From Rhynchopus euleeides (taxonomy: Eukaryota > Euglenozoa > Diplonemea > Diplonemida > Diplonemidae): DNA of 64,000 bases. The position numbers and the translations under genes were made by a program. Positions 34,361 through 44,229 of this stretch are shown one piece after another. The notes beneath the pieces were generated by a model. That model had not been told where the DNA came from and ran no database searches. It worked only from the letters and a program-made list of their open reading frames with translations. The stretch lies in NCBI GenBank assembly GCA_963210315.1, contig OY723301.1:1798001-1862000 (forward strand), given 5' to 3'. Numbering within the stretch: position 1 is the first letter of the stretch; the number at the start of each line of letters is the position of its first letter.

Positions 34361-34930
34361 CCTAAGGGGCCGGGGGAAATCCAGGAAATTCGGGAAATCC
34401 AGGAATATGAAGAATCCTCCTTGGCTGAAAACTGAAGAAGTTTGTCGAAGTTTGTCGACCAGCAAAGACCCCCTATGAGTCACGCGGATGTGTCGCACCC
34501 TGTGAGAGTGTCACAATGGGTATGTATGAGTCACGCGGATGTGTCGCACCCTGTGAGAGTGTCGCTCTGGGTATGTTTGAGTCACGCGGATGTGTTGCAC
34601 CCTGTGAGAGTGTCACAATGGGTATGTATGAGTCACGCGGATGTGTTGCACCCTGTGAGAGTGTCACAATGGGTATGTCTGAGTCACGCGGATGTGTTGC
34701 ACCCTATGAGAGTGTCGCAATCGGTATGTATGGGGGTCTTCGCTACGGGGTGATCGTCAGTGCATTTTGGTGCATTTCCTGTTGACTTGGCTGAAAACTG
34801 AAGAAGTTTGTCGAAGTTTGTCGACCAGCAAAGACCCCCTATGAGTCACGCGGATGTGTCGCACCCTGTGAGAGTGTCCCAATGGGTCGGTCTGACTCAC
34901 GTGGATGTGTCACACTCTCTCGCAATGCGT

Positions 34931-35484
34931 ATCTTGCCATGTTCGAGAAGTCACGCGTACCTTCCTCTGCTTATCTTCTTGCGGTTGAGAGTGTTTTGCA
35001 TCTTGTAGGACTGGTATCGATTGTCTTCTTGCTGTGTTGCCTGAGCTTTTGCCCGAGGTCGCTGCAGGGTTTGCCGAGTGTGGTCTTGGTGCAGGTTTCT
35101 GAGGGTTAGTCCGTTTAATGTTTTTCCGACGCAGAGACGCTCGGAGAGGGGCCTCCGCGAAGTGGTGCCTGCGAGCAGCAGAGCACCTTTGCGGCGACGG
35201 ATGGGATGTGAATGAGCATAGCAAATCAATTGACCTTTGCGGCGACAACCGTCAGTGCCGGTCTGTGGGGGCGCGCCCCCCCGCGCCCCGCGCCCCCCCG
35301 CGCACCCCCCGCGCTCGGCTGCGGGCCGGTCACCTGGTGAAGCCGGGTTAACTGCTGCCTCCCCTGGCCGCTGCCGTTCGCTTTCAGTCGCCGTGTGATC
35401 GAGATGCTTTGCTGCTGGGTGGCGACGCGACGCGTGCGGTACTCGTGGACTTCTGGGGTCTTCTGCCGCCCCCCCCACTGGGCG
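34931..35484. other. No gene; unique sequence between satellite and trailer
   Basis: This is GC-rich, with a very C/G-dense segment at about 35266-35330. TTGCGGCGAC occurs twice (near 35190 and 35237). No coding region or known RNA is recognised. Confidence 0.5.
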
Positions 35485-35633
35485 TGAGCGGGTTCTTGAG
35501 CAGATTGCTTTGTGCAGCGGCGGAGCACGCGGGGGCGGAGCTCCCGACAAGGGTCCTGCGTGTGCGTCGCCTCCTCCCGATGGAGTGCCAGTTGCGGGTG
35601 CGAGCCGGAGTCGCGGCGGTGTCGCGCGTCGGC
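35485..35633 (+). mobile_element. Element trailer, copy 1
   Basis: It aligns with 43282-43482. Shared blocks are TGAGCG, AGCAGATTG, TTTGTGC, ACGCGGGGGCGGAGC, GACAAGGG-like, GTCGCCTCCTCCCG, GGTTGCGGGT-like and GTCGCGCGTCGG. It comes after the 51-bp arrays, so it ends the second leader-satellite-trailer unit. Confidence 0.75.
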
Positions 35634-36028
35634 AGCCCCATTCCCCCAACCCCTCCCGACCGTCCCGACGCCACCCTACCCAGTGACTCGCGAGCACTTC
35701 GCGATTTTTTGCAGCCACACACGTCCGAATGATTTGACACTTCCCCGACAGGTGATCAGGTTTGGCGCCGTGTGGTGAGGACAGTGTTGGATTCTGCGTT
35801 CGCGAGGGCGGAACCATCTGACTTCGTACCTGAGGCTGCCAAAGGCCGACCTGCTGCGTGCCCCCCTGTGTCTAGGGTGCATGTGTGCTGGAACAGCCCC
35901 ACCACTCCATTGTGGCAGGCAGGAGGGGTGCGAGAGGGGGAAAACTGACCAAAAACAGCACTTTAATTTTGCCCACTTTTTTGCTCTGCTAAAATCCTAA
36001 GACTAGGGCCACCCTACTACTTTGGGTG
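35634..36028. other. No gene; junction between second and third element units
   Basis: No open frame of interest is present. Around 35940-36010 a few leader-like words occur (AAAACTGACCAAAAA, CTAGGGCCACC), possibly a heavily eroded leader start, but I cannot align them firmly. Confidence 0.4.
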
Positions 36029-36302
36029 GTTTTCGAAGGGTTTTGGTACCCTCCAGACACCAGAATGGCACTGTCTGGAGGGGTTACTGCATGTTAAACC
36101 CCATTCTCTGCTCCCAAGGCAGGGCAGCTGCTGGTGAGTAGGTGGTACCTGGCACGTCCTTGACGTGTGGTGCTCCTCTCATCAGCAGCTGAGTGGTGAG
36201 GGGCATGCCTCCATTTAACAGATTGTTAAGAGTGTTGGAGTGCACGCCTCCTGAAGGTGTGGTGTTGGGCAGGACGAAAAGCCGACGGCTAGATACTCCT
36301 GT
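36029..36302 (+). mobile_element. Element 5' region (leader), copy C, distal part only
   Basis: It is nearly identical to the distal part of leader A (4868-5147): GGTTTTCGAAGGGTTTTGG, the CCCTCCAGACA/TGTCTGGAGGG hairpin, GGGGTTACTGCATGTTAAAC, GGTGGTACCTGGCACGTCC, GGCATGCCTCCATTTAACA and GATACTCCTGTG. It is followed immediately by the 10-bp satellite. The proximal 350 bp of the leader are missing. Confidence 0.85.
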
Positions 36303-39300
36303 GTGCTGCAGGTTACGAGAGGTTGCTGGAGGTTGCTAGAGGTTGCTGCAGGTTGCTGCAGGTTGCTAGAGGTTGCTGCAGGTTGCTGGAGGTTGCTGCA
36401 GGTTGCTGGAGGTTGCTGCAGGTTGCTAGAGGTTGCTAGAGGTTGCTGGAGGTTGCTGGAGGTTGCTAGAGGTTGCTGGAGGTTGCTGCAGGTTGCTAGA
36501 GGTTGCTGGAGGTTGCTAGAGGTTGCTGCAGGTTGCGAGAGGTTGCTGCAGGTTGCTAGAGGTTGCTGGAGGTTGCTAGAGGTTGCTAGAGGTTGCTGCA
36601 GGTTGCTAGAGGTTGCTGCAGGTTGCTGCAGGTTGCTGCAGGTTGCTGCAGGTTGCTGGAGGTTGCTGGAGGTTGCTAGAGGTTGCTGCAGGTTGCTAGA
36701 GGTTGCTGGAGGTTGCTGGAGGTTGCTAGAGGTTGCTGGAGGTTGCTAGAGGTTGCTGGTGGTTGCTGGAGGTTGCTGGCGGTTGCTGGAGGTTGCTGCA
36801 GGTTGCTGGAGGTTGCTAGAGGTTGCTGCAGGTTGCTGGAGGTTGCTGCAGGTTGCTAGAGGTTGCTAGAGGTTGCTGGAGGTTGCTAGAGGTTGCTGGA
36901 GGTTGCTGGCGGTTGCTGGAGGTTGCTGGAGGTTGCTAGAGGTTGCTGCAGGTTGCTGCAGGTTGCTGGAGGTTGCTGGACGTTGCTGGAGGTTGCTGCA
37001 GGTTGCTAGGGGTTGCTGGAGGTTGCTAGAGGTTGCTGCAGGTTGCTAGAGGTGGCTGGAGGTTGCTAGAGGTTAATGGAGGTTGCTAGAGGTTGCTAGA
37101 GGTTGCTGGACGTTGCTGGACGTTGCTGGAGGTTGCTGGAGGTTGCTAGAGGTTGCTAGAGGTTGCTGGAGGTTGCTAGAGGTGGCTGGAGGTTGCTAGA
37201 GGTTGCTAGAGGTTGCTAGAGGTTACTGGAGGTTGCTGGATGTTGCTGGAGGTTTCTGGAGGTTGCTGCAGGTTGCTAGAGGTTGCCAGAGGTTGCTGGA
37301 GGTTGCTGGAGGTTGCTAGAGGTTGCTAGAGGTTGCTAGAGGTTGCTGGAGGTTGCTGGAGGTTGCTGCAGGTTGCTAGAGGTTGCTGGAGGTTGCTGGA
37401 GGTTGCTAGAGGTTGCTGGAGGTTGCTGGAGGTTGCTAGAGGTTGCTAGAGGTTGCTGCAGGTTGCTAGAGGTTGCTGGAGGTTGCTGGAGGTTGCTAGA
37501 GGTTGCTGCAGGTTGCTGCAGGTTGCTAGAGGTTGCTGGAGGTTGCTAGAGGTTGCTGCAGGTTGCTAGAGGTTGCTAGAGGTTGCTGGAGGTTGCTGGA
37601 GGTTGCTGGAGGTTGCTAGAGGTTGCTGCAGGTTGCTGCAGGTTGCTAGAGGTTGCTGGAGGTTGCTGGAGGTTGCTAGAGGTTGCTGGAGGTTGCTAGA
37701 GGTTGCTAGAGGTTGCTGCAGGTTGCTAGAGGTTGCTGGAGGTTGCTAGAGGTTGCTGGAGGTTGCTGCAGGTTGCTAGAGGTTGCTGGAGGTTGCTAGA
37801 GGTTGCTGGAGGTTGCTGGAGGTTGCTAGAGGTTGCTGGAGGTTGCTGCAGGTTGCTAGAGGTTGCTGGAGGTTGCTGGCGGTTGCTGGAGGTTGCTGGA
37901 GGTTGCTAGAGGTTGCTGCAGGTTGCTGCAGGTTGCTGGAGGTTGCTGGACGTTGCTGGAGGTTGCTGCAGGTTGCTAGAGGTTGCTGGAGGTTGCTGCA
38001 GGTTGCTAGAGGTTGCTAGAGGTTGCTGGAGGTTGCTGGAGGTTGCTGGAGGTTGCTAGAGGTTGCTGCAGGTTGCTGCAGGTTGCTAGAGGTTGCTGGA
38101 GGTTGCTGGAGGTTGCTAGAGGTTGCTGGAGGTTGCTAGAGGTTGCTAGAGGTTGCTGCAGGTTGCTAGAGGTTGCTGGAGGTTGCTAGAGGTTGCTGGA
38201 GGTTGCTGCAGGTTGCTAGAGGTTGCTGGAGGTTGCTAGAGGTTGCTGGAGGTTGCTGGAGGTTGCTAGAGGTTGCTGGAGGTTGCTGCAGGTTGCTAGA
38301 GGTTGCTGGAGGTTGCTGGCGGTTGCTGGAGGTTGCTGGAGGTTGCTAGAGGTTGCTGCAGGTTGCTGCAGGTTGCTGGAGGTTGCTGGAGGTTGCTGGA
38401 GGTTGCTAGAGGTTGCTGGAGGTTGCTAGAGGTTGCTGGTGGTTGCTGGAGGTTGCTGGCGGTTGCTGGAGGTTGCTGCAGGTTGCTGGAGGTTGCTAGA
38501 GGTTGCTGCAGGTTGCTGGAGGTTGCTGCAGGTTGCTAGAGGTTGCTAGAGGTTGCTGGAGGTTGCTAGAGGTTGCTGGAGGTTGCTGGCGGTTGCTGGA
38601 GGTTGCTGGAGGTTGCTAGAGGTTGCTGCAGGTTGCTGCAGGTTGCTGGAGGTTGCTGGACGTTGCTGGAGGTTGCTGCAGGTTGCTAGAGGTTGCTGGA
38701 GGTTGCTAGAGGTTGCTGCAGGTTGCTAGAGGTGGCTGGAGGTTGCTAGAGGTTAATGGAGGTTGCTAGAGGTTGCTAGAGGTTGCTGGACGTTGCTGGA
38801 CGTTGCTGGAGGTTGCTGGAGGTTGCTAGAGGTTGCTAGAGGTGGCTGGAGGTTGCTAGAGGTTGCTAGAGGTTGCTAGAGGTTACTGGAGGTTGCTGGA
38901 TGTTGCTGGAGGTTTCTGGAGGTTGCTGCAGGTTGCTAGAGGTTGCCAGAGGTTGCTGGAGGTTGCTGGAGGTTGCTAGAGGTTGCTAGAGGTTGCTAGA
39001 GGTTGCTGGAGGTTGCTGGAGGTTGCTGCAGGTTGCTAGAGGTTGCTGGAGGTTGCTAGAGGTTGCTGGAGGTTGCTGGAGGTTGCTGGAGGTTGCTAGA
39101 GGTTGCTAGAGGTTGCTGCAGGTTGCTAGAGGTTGCTGGAGGTTGCTGGAGGTTGCTAGAGGTTGCTGCAGGTTGCTGCAGGTTGCTGCAGGTTGCTAGA
39201 GGTTGCTGGAGGTTGCTAGAGGTTGCTGGAGGTTGCTGCAGGTTGCTAGAGGTTGCTAGAGGTTGCTGGAGGTTGCTGGAGGTTGCTGGAGGTTGCTAGA

Positions 39301-42300
39301 GGTTGCTGCAGGTTGCTGCAGGTTGCTAGAGGTTGCTGGAGGTTGCTGGAGGTTGCTAGAGGTTGCTGGAGGTTGCTAGAGGTTGCTAGAGGTTGCTGCA
39401 GGTTGCTAGAGGTTGCTGGAGGTTGCTAGAGGTTGCTGGAGGTTGCTGCAGGTTGCTAGAGGTTGCTGGAGGTTGCTAGAGGTTGCTGGAGGTTGCTGGA
39501 GGTTGCTAGAGGTTGCTGGAGGTTGCTGCAGGTTGCTAGAGGTTGCTGGAGGTTGCTGGCGGTTGCTGGAGGTTGCTGGAGGTTGCTAGAGGTTGCTGCA
39601 GGTTGCTGCAGGTTGCTGGAGGTTGCTGGACGTTGCTGGAGGTTGCTGCAGGTTGCTAGAGGTTGCTGGAGGTTGCTGCAGGTTGCTGGAGGTTGCTGGA
39701 GGTTGCTGGAGGTTAATGGAGGTTGCTAGAGGTTGCTGGAGGTTGCTAGAGGTTGCTGCAGGTTGCTGGAGGTTGCTGGAGGTTGCTAGAGGTGGCTGGA
39801 GGTGGCTGGAGGTTGCTAGAGGTTGCTGGAGGTTGCTAGAGGTTGCTAGAGGTTGCTGGAGGTTGCTGCAGGTTGCTAGAGGTTGCTGGAGGTTGCTAGA
39901 GGTTGCTGGAGGTTGCTGGCGGTTGCTGGAGGTTGCTGCAGGTTGCTGGACGTTGCTGGAGGTTGCTAGAGGTTGCTGCAGGTTGCTGCAGGTTGCTAGA
40001 GGTTGCTAGAGGTTGCTGCAGGTTGCTAGAGGTGGCTGGAGGTTGCTAGAGGTTAATGGAGGTTGCTGGAGGTTGCTGGACGTTGCTGGAGGTTGCTGGA
40101 GGTTGCTAGAGGTTGCTGGAGGTTGCTGGAGGTTGCTAGAGGTTGCTAGAGGTTACTGGAGGTTGCTGGACGTTGCTGGAGGTTGCTAGAGGTTGCTAGA
40201 GGTTGCTGGAGGTTGCTGGAGGTTGCTAGAGGTTGCTGCAGGTTGCTGGAGGTTGCTGCAGGTTGCTAGAGGTGGCTGGAGGTTGCTAGAGGTTTGGAGG
40301 TTGCTAGAGGTTGCTAGAGGTTGCTAGAGGTTGCTAGAGGTTAATGGAGGTTGCTGGACGTTGCTGGACGTTGCTGGAGGTTGCTGGAGGTTGCTAGAGG
40401 TTGCTGGAGGTTGCTAGAGGTGGCTGGAGGTTGCTAGAGGTTGCTAGAGGTTACTGGAGGTTGCTGGAGGTTGCTGGAGGTTGCTGGATGTTGCTGGAGG
40501 TTTCTGGAGGTTGCTGCAGGTTGCTAGAGGTTGCCAGAGGTTGCTGGAGGTTGCTGGAGGTTGCTAGAGGTTGCTAGAGGTTGCTGGAGGTTGCTGGAGG
40601 TTGCTGCAGGTTGCTGGAGGTTGCTGGAGGTTGCTAGAGGTTGCTGGAGGTTGCTGGAGGTTGCTAGAGGTTGCTAGAGGTTGCTGGAGGTTGCTGCAGG
40701 TTGCTAGAGGTTGCTGCAGGTTGCTGCAGGTTGCTAGAGGTTGCTGGAGGTTGCTAGAGGTTGCTGGAGGTTGCTGGAGGTTGCTAGAGGTTGCTAGAGG
40801 TTGCTGGAGGTTGCTGCAGGTTGCTAGAGGTTGCTAGAGGTTGCTGGAGGTTGCTGGAGGTTGCTAGAGGTTGCTGCAGGTTGCTGCAGGTTGCTAGAGG
40901 TTGCTGGAGGTTGCTAGAGGTTGCTGCAGGTTGCTAGAGGTTGCTGGAGGTTGCTAGAGGTTGCTGGAGGTTGCTGGAGGTTGCTAGAGGTTGCTGGAGG
41001 TTGCTGCAGGTTGCTAGAGGTTGCTAGAGGTTGCTGGAGGTTGCTAGAGGTTGCTGGAGGTTGCTGGCGGTTGCTGGAGGTTGCTGGAGGTTGCTAGAGG
41101 TTGCTGCAGGTTGCTGCAGGTTGCTGGAGGTTGCTGGACGTTGCTGGAGGTTGCTGCAGGTTGCTAGAGGTTGCTGGAGGTTGCTAGAGGTTGCTGCAGG
41201 TTGCTAGAGGTGGCTGGAGGTTGCTAGAGGTTAATGGAGGTTGCTAGAGGTTGCTAGAGGTTGCTGGACGTTGCTGGACGTTGCTGGAGGTTGCTGGAGG
41301 TTGCTAGAGGTTGCTAGAGGTTGCTGGAGGTTGCTAGAGGTGGCTGGAGGTTGCTAGAGGTTGCTAGAGGTTACTGGAGGTTGCTGGAGGTTGCTGGATG
41401 TTGCTGGAGGTTTCTGGAGGTTGCTGCAGGTTGCTAGAGGTTGCCAGAGGTTGCTGGAGGTTGCTGGAGGTTGCTAGAGGTTGCTAGAGGTTGCTGGAGG
41501 TTGCTGCAGGTTGCTAGAGGTTGCTGGAGGTTGCTGGAGGTTGCTGGAGGTTGCTAGAGGTTGCTAGAGGTTGCTGGAGGTTGCTGGAGGTTGCTGCAGG
41601 TTGCTAGAGGTTGCTGGAGGTTGCTGGAGGTTGCTAGAGGTTGCTAGAGGTTGCTGCAGGTTGCTGCAGGTTGCTGCAGGTTGCTGGAGGTTGCTGGAGG
41701 TTGCTAGAGGTTGCTGGAGGTTGCTAGAGGTTGCTAGAGGTTGCTGGAGGTTGCTGCAGGTTGCTAGAGGTTGCTGGAGGTTGCTGGAGGTTGCTGCAGG
41801 TTGCTAGAGGTTGCTGGAGGTTGCTAGAGGTTGCTGGAGGTTGCTGGAGGTTGCTAGAGGTTGCTGGAGGTTAATGGAGGTTGCTAGAGGTTGCTGGAGG
41901 TTGCTAGAGGTTGCTGCAGGTTGCTGGAGGTTGCTGGAGGTTGCTAGAGGTGGCTGGAGGTGGCTGGAGGTTGCTAGAGGTTGCTGGAGGTTGCTGGAGG
42001 TTGCTGGAGGTTGCTAGAGGTTGCTAGAGGTTGCTGGAGGTTGCTGCAGGTTGCTAGAGGTTGCTGGAGGTTGCTGGCGGTTGCTGGAGGTTGCTGCAGG
42101 TTGCTGGAGGTTGCTGGAGGTTGCTAGAGGTTGCTGCAGGTTGCTAGAGGTTGCTGGAGGTTGCTGGAGGTTGCTAGAGGTTGCTGCAGGTTGCTAGAGG
42201 TGGCTGGAGGTTGCTAGAGGTGGCTGGAGGTTGCTAGAGGTTAATGGAGGTTGCTGGAGGTTGCTGGACGTTGCTGGAGGTTGCTGGAGGTTGCTGGAGG

Positions 42301-43049
42301 TTGCTGGAGGTTGCTAGAGGTGGCTGGAGGTTGCTAGAGGTTGCTAGAGGTTACTGGAGGTTGCTGGACGTTGCTGGAGGTTGCTAGAGGTTGCTGGAGG
42401 TTGCTGGAGGTTGCTAGAGGTTGCTGCAGGTTGCTGGAGGTTGCTGCAGGTTGCTAGAGGTGGCTGGAGGTTGCTAGAGGTTTGGAGGTTGCTAGAGGTT
42501 GCTAGAGGTTGCTAGAGGTTGCTAGAGGTTGCTAGAGGTTGCTAGAGGTTGCTAGAGGTTGCTGGAGGTTGCTAGAGGTTGCTGGAGGTTGCTGGATGTT
42601 GCTGGAGGTTTCTGGAGGTTGCTGCAGGTTGCTAGAGGTTGCCAGAGGTTGCTGGAGGTTGCTAGAGGTTGCTAGAGGTTGCTAGAGGTTGCTGGAGGTT
42701 GCTGCAGGTTGCTAGAGGTTGCTGGAGGTTGCTGGAGGTTGCTGCAGATTGCTGCAGGTTGCTAGAGGTTGCTGGAGGTTGCTAGAGGTTGCTGGAGGTT
42801 GCTGGCGGTTGCTGGAGGTTGCTAGAGGTTGCTGGAGGTTGCTAGAGGTTGCTGGAGGTTGCTAGAGGTGGCTGGAGGTTGCTAGAGGTTGCTAGAGGTT
42901 ACTGGAGGTTGCTGGACGTTGCTGGAGGTTGCTGGAGGTTGCTGGAGGTTGCTAGAGGTTGCTGGAGGTTGCTGGAGGTTGCTGGAGGTTGCTAGAGGTT
43001 GCTGGCGGTTGCTGGCGGTTGCTGGAGGTTGCTGGAGGTTGCTAGAGGT
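36303..43049 (+). repeat. 10-bp satellite array
   Basis: About 675 units of the form GGTTGCTNNA, with three main forms (GGA, AGA, GCA at the last three positions), follow each other in a non-simple order. Rare variants (GGTTAATGGA, GGTGGCTGGA, GGTTACTGGA, GGTTTCTGGA) recur in the same order. A block with GGATGTTGCTGGAGGTTTCT appears near 37228, 38892, 40481, 41391 and 42588. A phase slip from loss of bases occurs at about 40292 and 42481. The array is therefore built of longer duplicated blocks. The top strand is G-rich with paired GG runs. Confidence 0.95.
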
Positions 43050-43170
43050 TGGGAGTTTGGCAGAAGTGTCCGACTGCGGGAGAGTGCCTATATGGGTGTT
43101 TGGGAGTTCGCCAGAGGTGTCCGACTGCGGGAGAGTGCTGAAATGCGTCGTTCGGAGTTAGGCAGAAGTG
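43050..43170 (+). repeat. Remnant 51-bp tandem repeat
   Basis: Two and a half units with GGGAGTT, GTGTCCGACTGCGGGAGAGT and ATGNGT follow at about 51-bp spacing. Aligned by eye they share GAGAGTG, AATGNGT and spacing with the type-2 array at 31470. It sits between the 10-bp array and the trailer, as the 51-bp arrays do in the preceding unit. Confidence 0.65.
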
Positions 43171-43281
43171 TCCGGAAGTTGCTGGAGGTTGCTCGTGGTT
43201 GCTGCAGGCTACTGGAAGTTGCTGGTCGCTGGAAACGGTCAGGAACAGGTGTTTTCTGTAGGGTATAGCTGCTACCTACAG

Positions 43282-43482
43282 TGAGCGAGTTCTTTTTAGC
43301 AGATTGGTTTGTGCGGCTAGCAGAGGACGCGGGGGCGGAGCACCCAACAAGGGAGTGAGAATCAACGCCACGGTTCCTGTCTGCGGGTCGCCAGCGGGGC
43401 TGCGTCACGCCGCTGCGTGTGCGGGGGTCGCCTCCTCCCGGTGGAGTGGCGGTTGCGGGTACGAGCTGGTGTCGCGCGTCGG
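43282..43482 (+). mobile_element. Element trailer, copy 2
   Basis: This is homologous to 35485-35633, with an extra segment of about 45-50 bp in the middle (around 43355-43415). It follows the 10-bp array and the remnant 51-bp repeats. Confidence 0.75.
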
Positions 43483-43619
43483 GCGTGGGGTTGTGGCGTG
43501 TGGTCGGAGCGTTGGTCACAACTTGGTGTGAGCGGATGGTGAGGGGAGCCGTCAGAGTTGTGTGGCTGACGGGCTGTGTGACTGGGAATCGGCGGTGGCT
43601 GTGCCGGCCGCAGTCACAC

Positions 43620-44229
43620 AACCTGCCCCAATCCCCCACACGAAGCCGTGATCATGTGAATTCCGCATTGCCAGTGGCCACCAATGTGACCCCCAGCATA
43701 GAATGCAATGGCCGTCTGCAATGTCAATCTGAGAGCCGATGAACCGGGCACCCAACGCCTCTTGTGGACTTCTGTTCAATGCCGATGCGCGGCTCCAACC
43801 TCGAGTACGGTTGTTCCCAGTGAGATATTGTGAAGCGCCGGATACCTGCCCCCACCCCACCCCACCCCCACCACCCCCTCCTGCACGTGCCTTGGACAAG
43901 TGTTCCGCATTCCGCCCTGATGTGCCAACAATTATCACACAGATGCCCTCCATACACATCCCCCACAGTCAGACAGATAGACAGACAGACAGTGACAGTC
44001 CAGGATATCAGTGCATCCTTGTACCCAAAACAACACCATGGCAGTCGGCCCTGAGTCGGGTGGCGGCGTCGGCGGGGGCCTGGATTCGGCATTTTTTGTG
44101 TGGAAAGTCTCATTTTTGTGTGCCAGAGGTCGGAGGTGGTGAGGAGGCGGTGAACGGGAGGGAAAAACTGCCCCATCAAAAAATCCACGGTACCTACAGC
44201 AGAAAATTAAACAGTCTTGCCAGGCCCTA
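43620..44229 (+). mobile_element. Element 3' terminal region
   Basis: The region ends at the intron's 3' inverted repeat. It shares GAATTCCGCATTGCC, GTGGCCAC and GTGACCCCCAGCATA with the repeats at 1-110 and 800-880. It shares the TCGGAGGTG, ACGGGAG, TTGCC order with 200-362. A CCCCAYCAAAAA word near 44172 also resembles the leader word CCCCACCAAAAA near 4568 in direct orientation. No gene is seen. Confidence 0.65.
44216..44229 (+). repeat. 3' terminal inverted repeat of the intron/element
   Basis: CTTGCCAGGCCCTA is the perfect complement of 4488-4501. The pairing would bring the two exon edges next to each other in the pre-mRNA. Confidence 0.85.

Larger units (their letters stand above)
32615..34419. 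mobile_element. 1,805-bp non-autonomous DNA transposon with 5-bp target duplication
   Basis: The ends are GAGGATCCTT and AAGAATCCTC, inverted repeats matching at 9 of 10 positions. CTTGG is duplicated at 32610-32614 and 34420-34424. The uninterrupted site GACTTGGCTGAAAACTG is present in the neighbouring repeat copies at about 32243 and 34788, which proves an insertion. A subterminal inverted repeat (CGGACAGGGCGGACAT near 32653 and its complement near 34338) extends the symmetry. No transposase is visible, so a partner element must have moved it. A smaller palindromic element is nested at 33127-33476. Confidence 0.85.
31934..34930 (+). repeat. 366-bp higher-order tandem repeat, four starts, second copy split by a transposon
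   Basis: A block of five type-2 units plus a unique segment (GGGGGTCTTCGCTACGGGG to TCGACCAGCAAAGACCCCCT) repeats with starts at 31934, 32300, 34476 and 34842. The first and third spacings are 366 bp. The middle spacing is 2,176 bp, which is 366 plus 1,810, exactly the inserted element (1,805) plus its 5-bp target duplication. The copies appear identical by eye, so this amplification is recent. Confidence 0.9.
4490..44229 (+). other. Putative giant nonconventional intron (39,740 bp), transposon-like
   Basis: The CAP gene's Pro/Thr stalk is interrupted here and resumes in frame at 44230. Exon 1 (1,219 nt) plus exon 2 (1,019 nt) gives 746 codons including the stop. CCTA occurs at both junctions (4486-4489 and 44226-44229), so cuts from 4486/44225 to 4490/44229 give the same mRNA. 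None of these gives GT-AG borders. A perfect 14-bp inverted repeat (4488-4501 with 44216-44229) would pair the intron ends, as known for nonconventional introns of euglenids. The insert holds leader, satellite and trailer modules plus nested elements. Alternatives are an unspliced insertion that breaks the gene, or an assembly join. Confidence 0.75.

Noticed and set aside
5240..43049. CRISPR-like regular repeats
   Set aside because: Repeats are directly adjacent with no unique spacers and there are no cas genes; the setting is eukaryotic.
4490..44229. Canonical spliceosomal intron
   Set aside because: Within the 4-bp ambiguity at the junctions no cut gives GT at the start and AG at the end; any GT-AG cut elsewhere would change the reading frame or remove stalk repeats.
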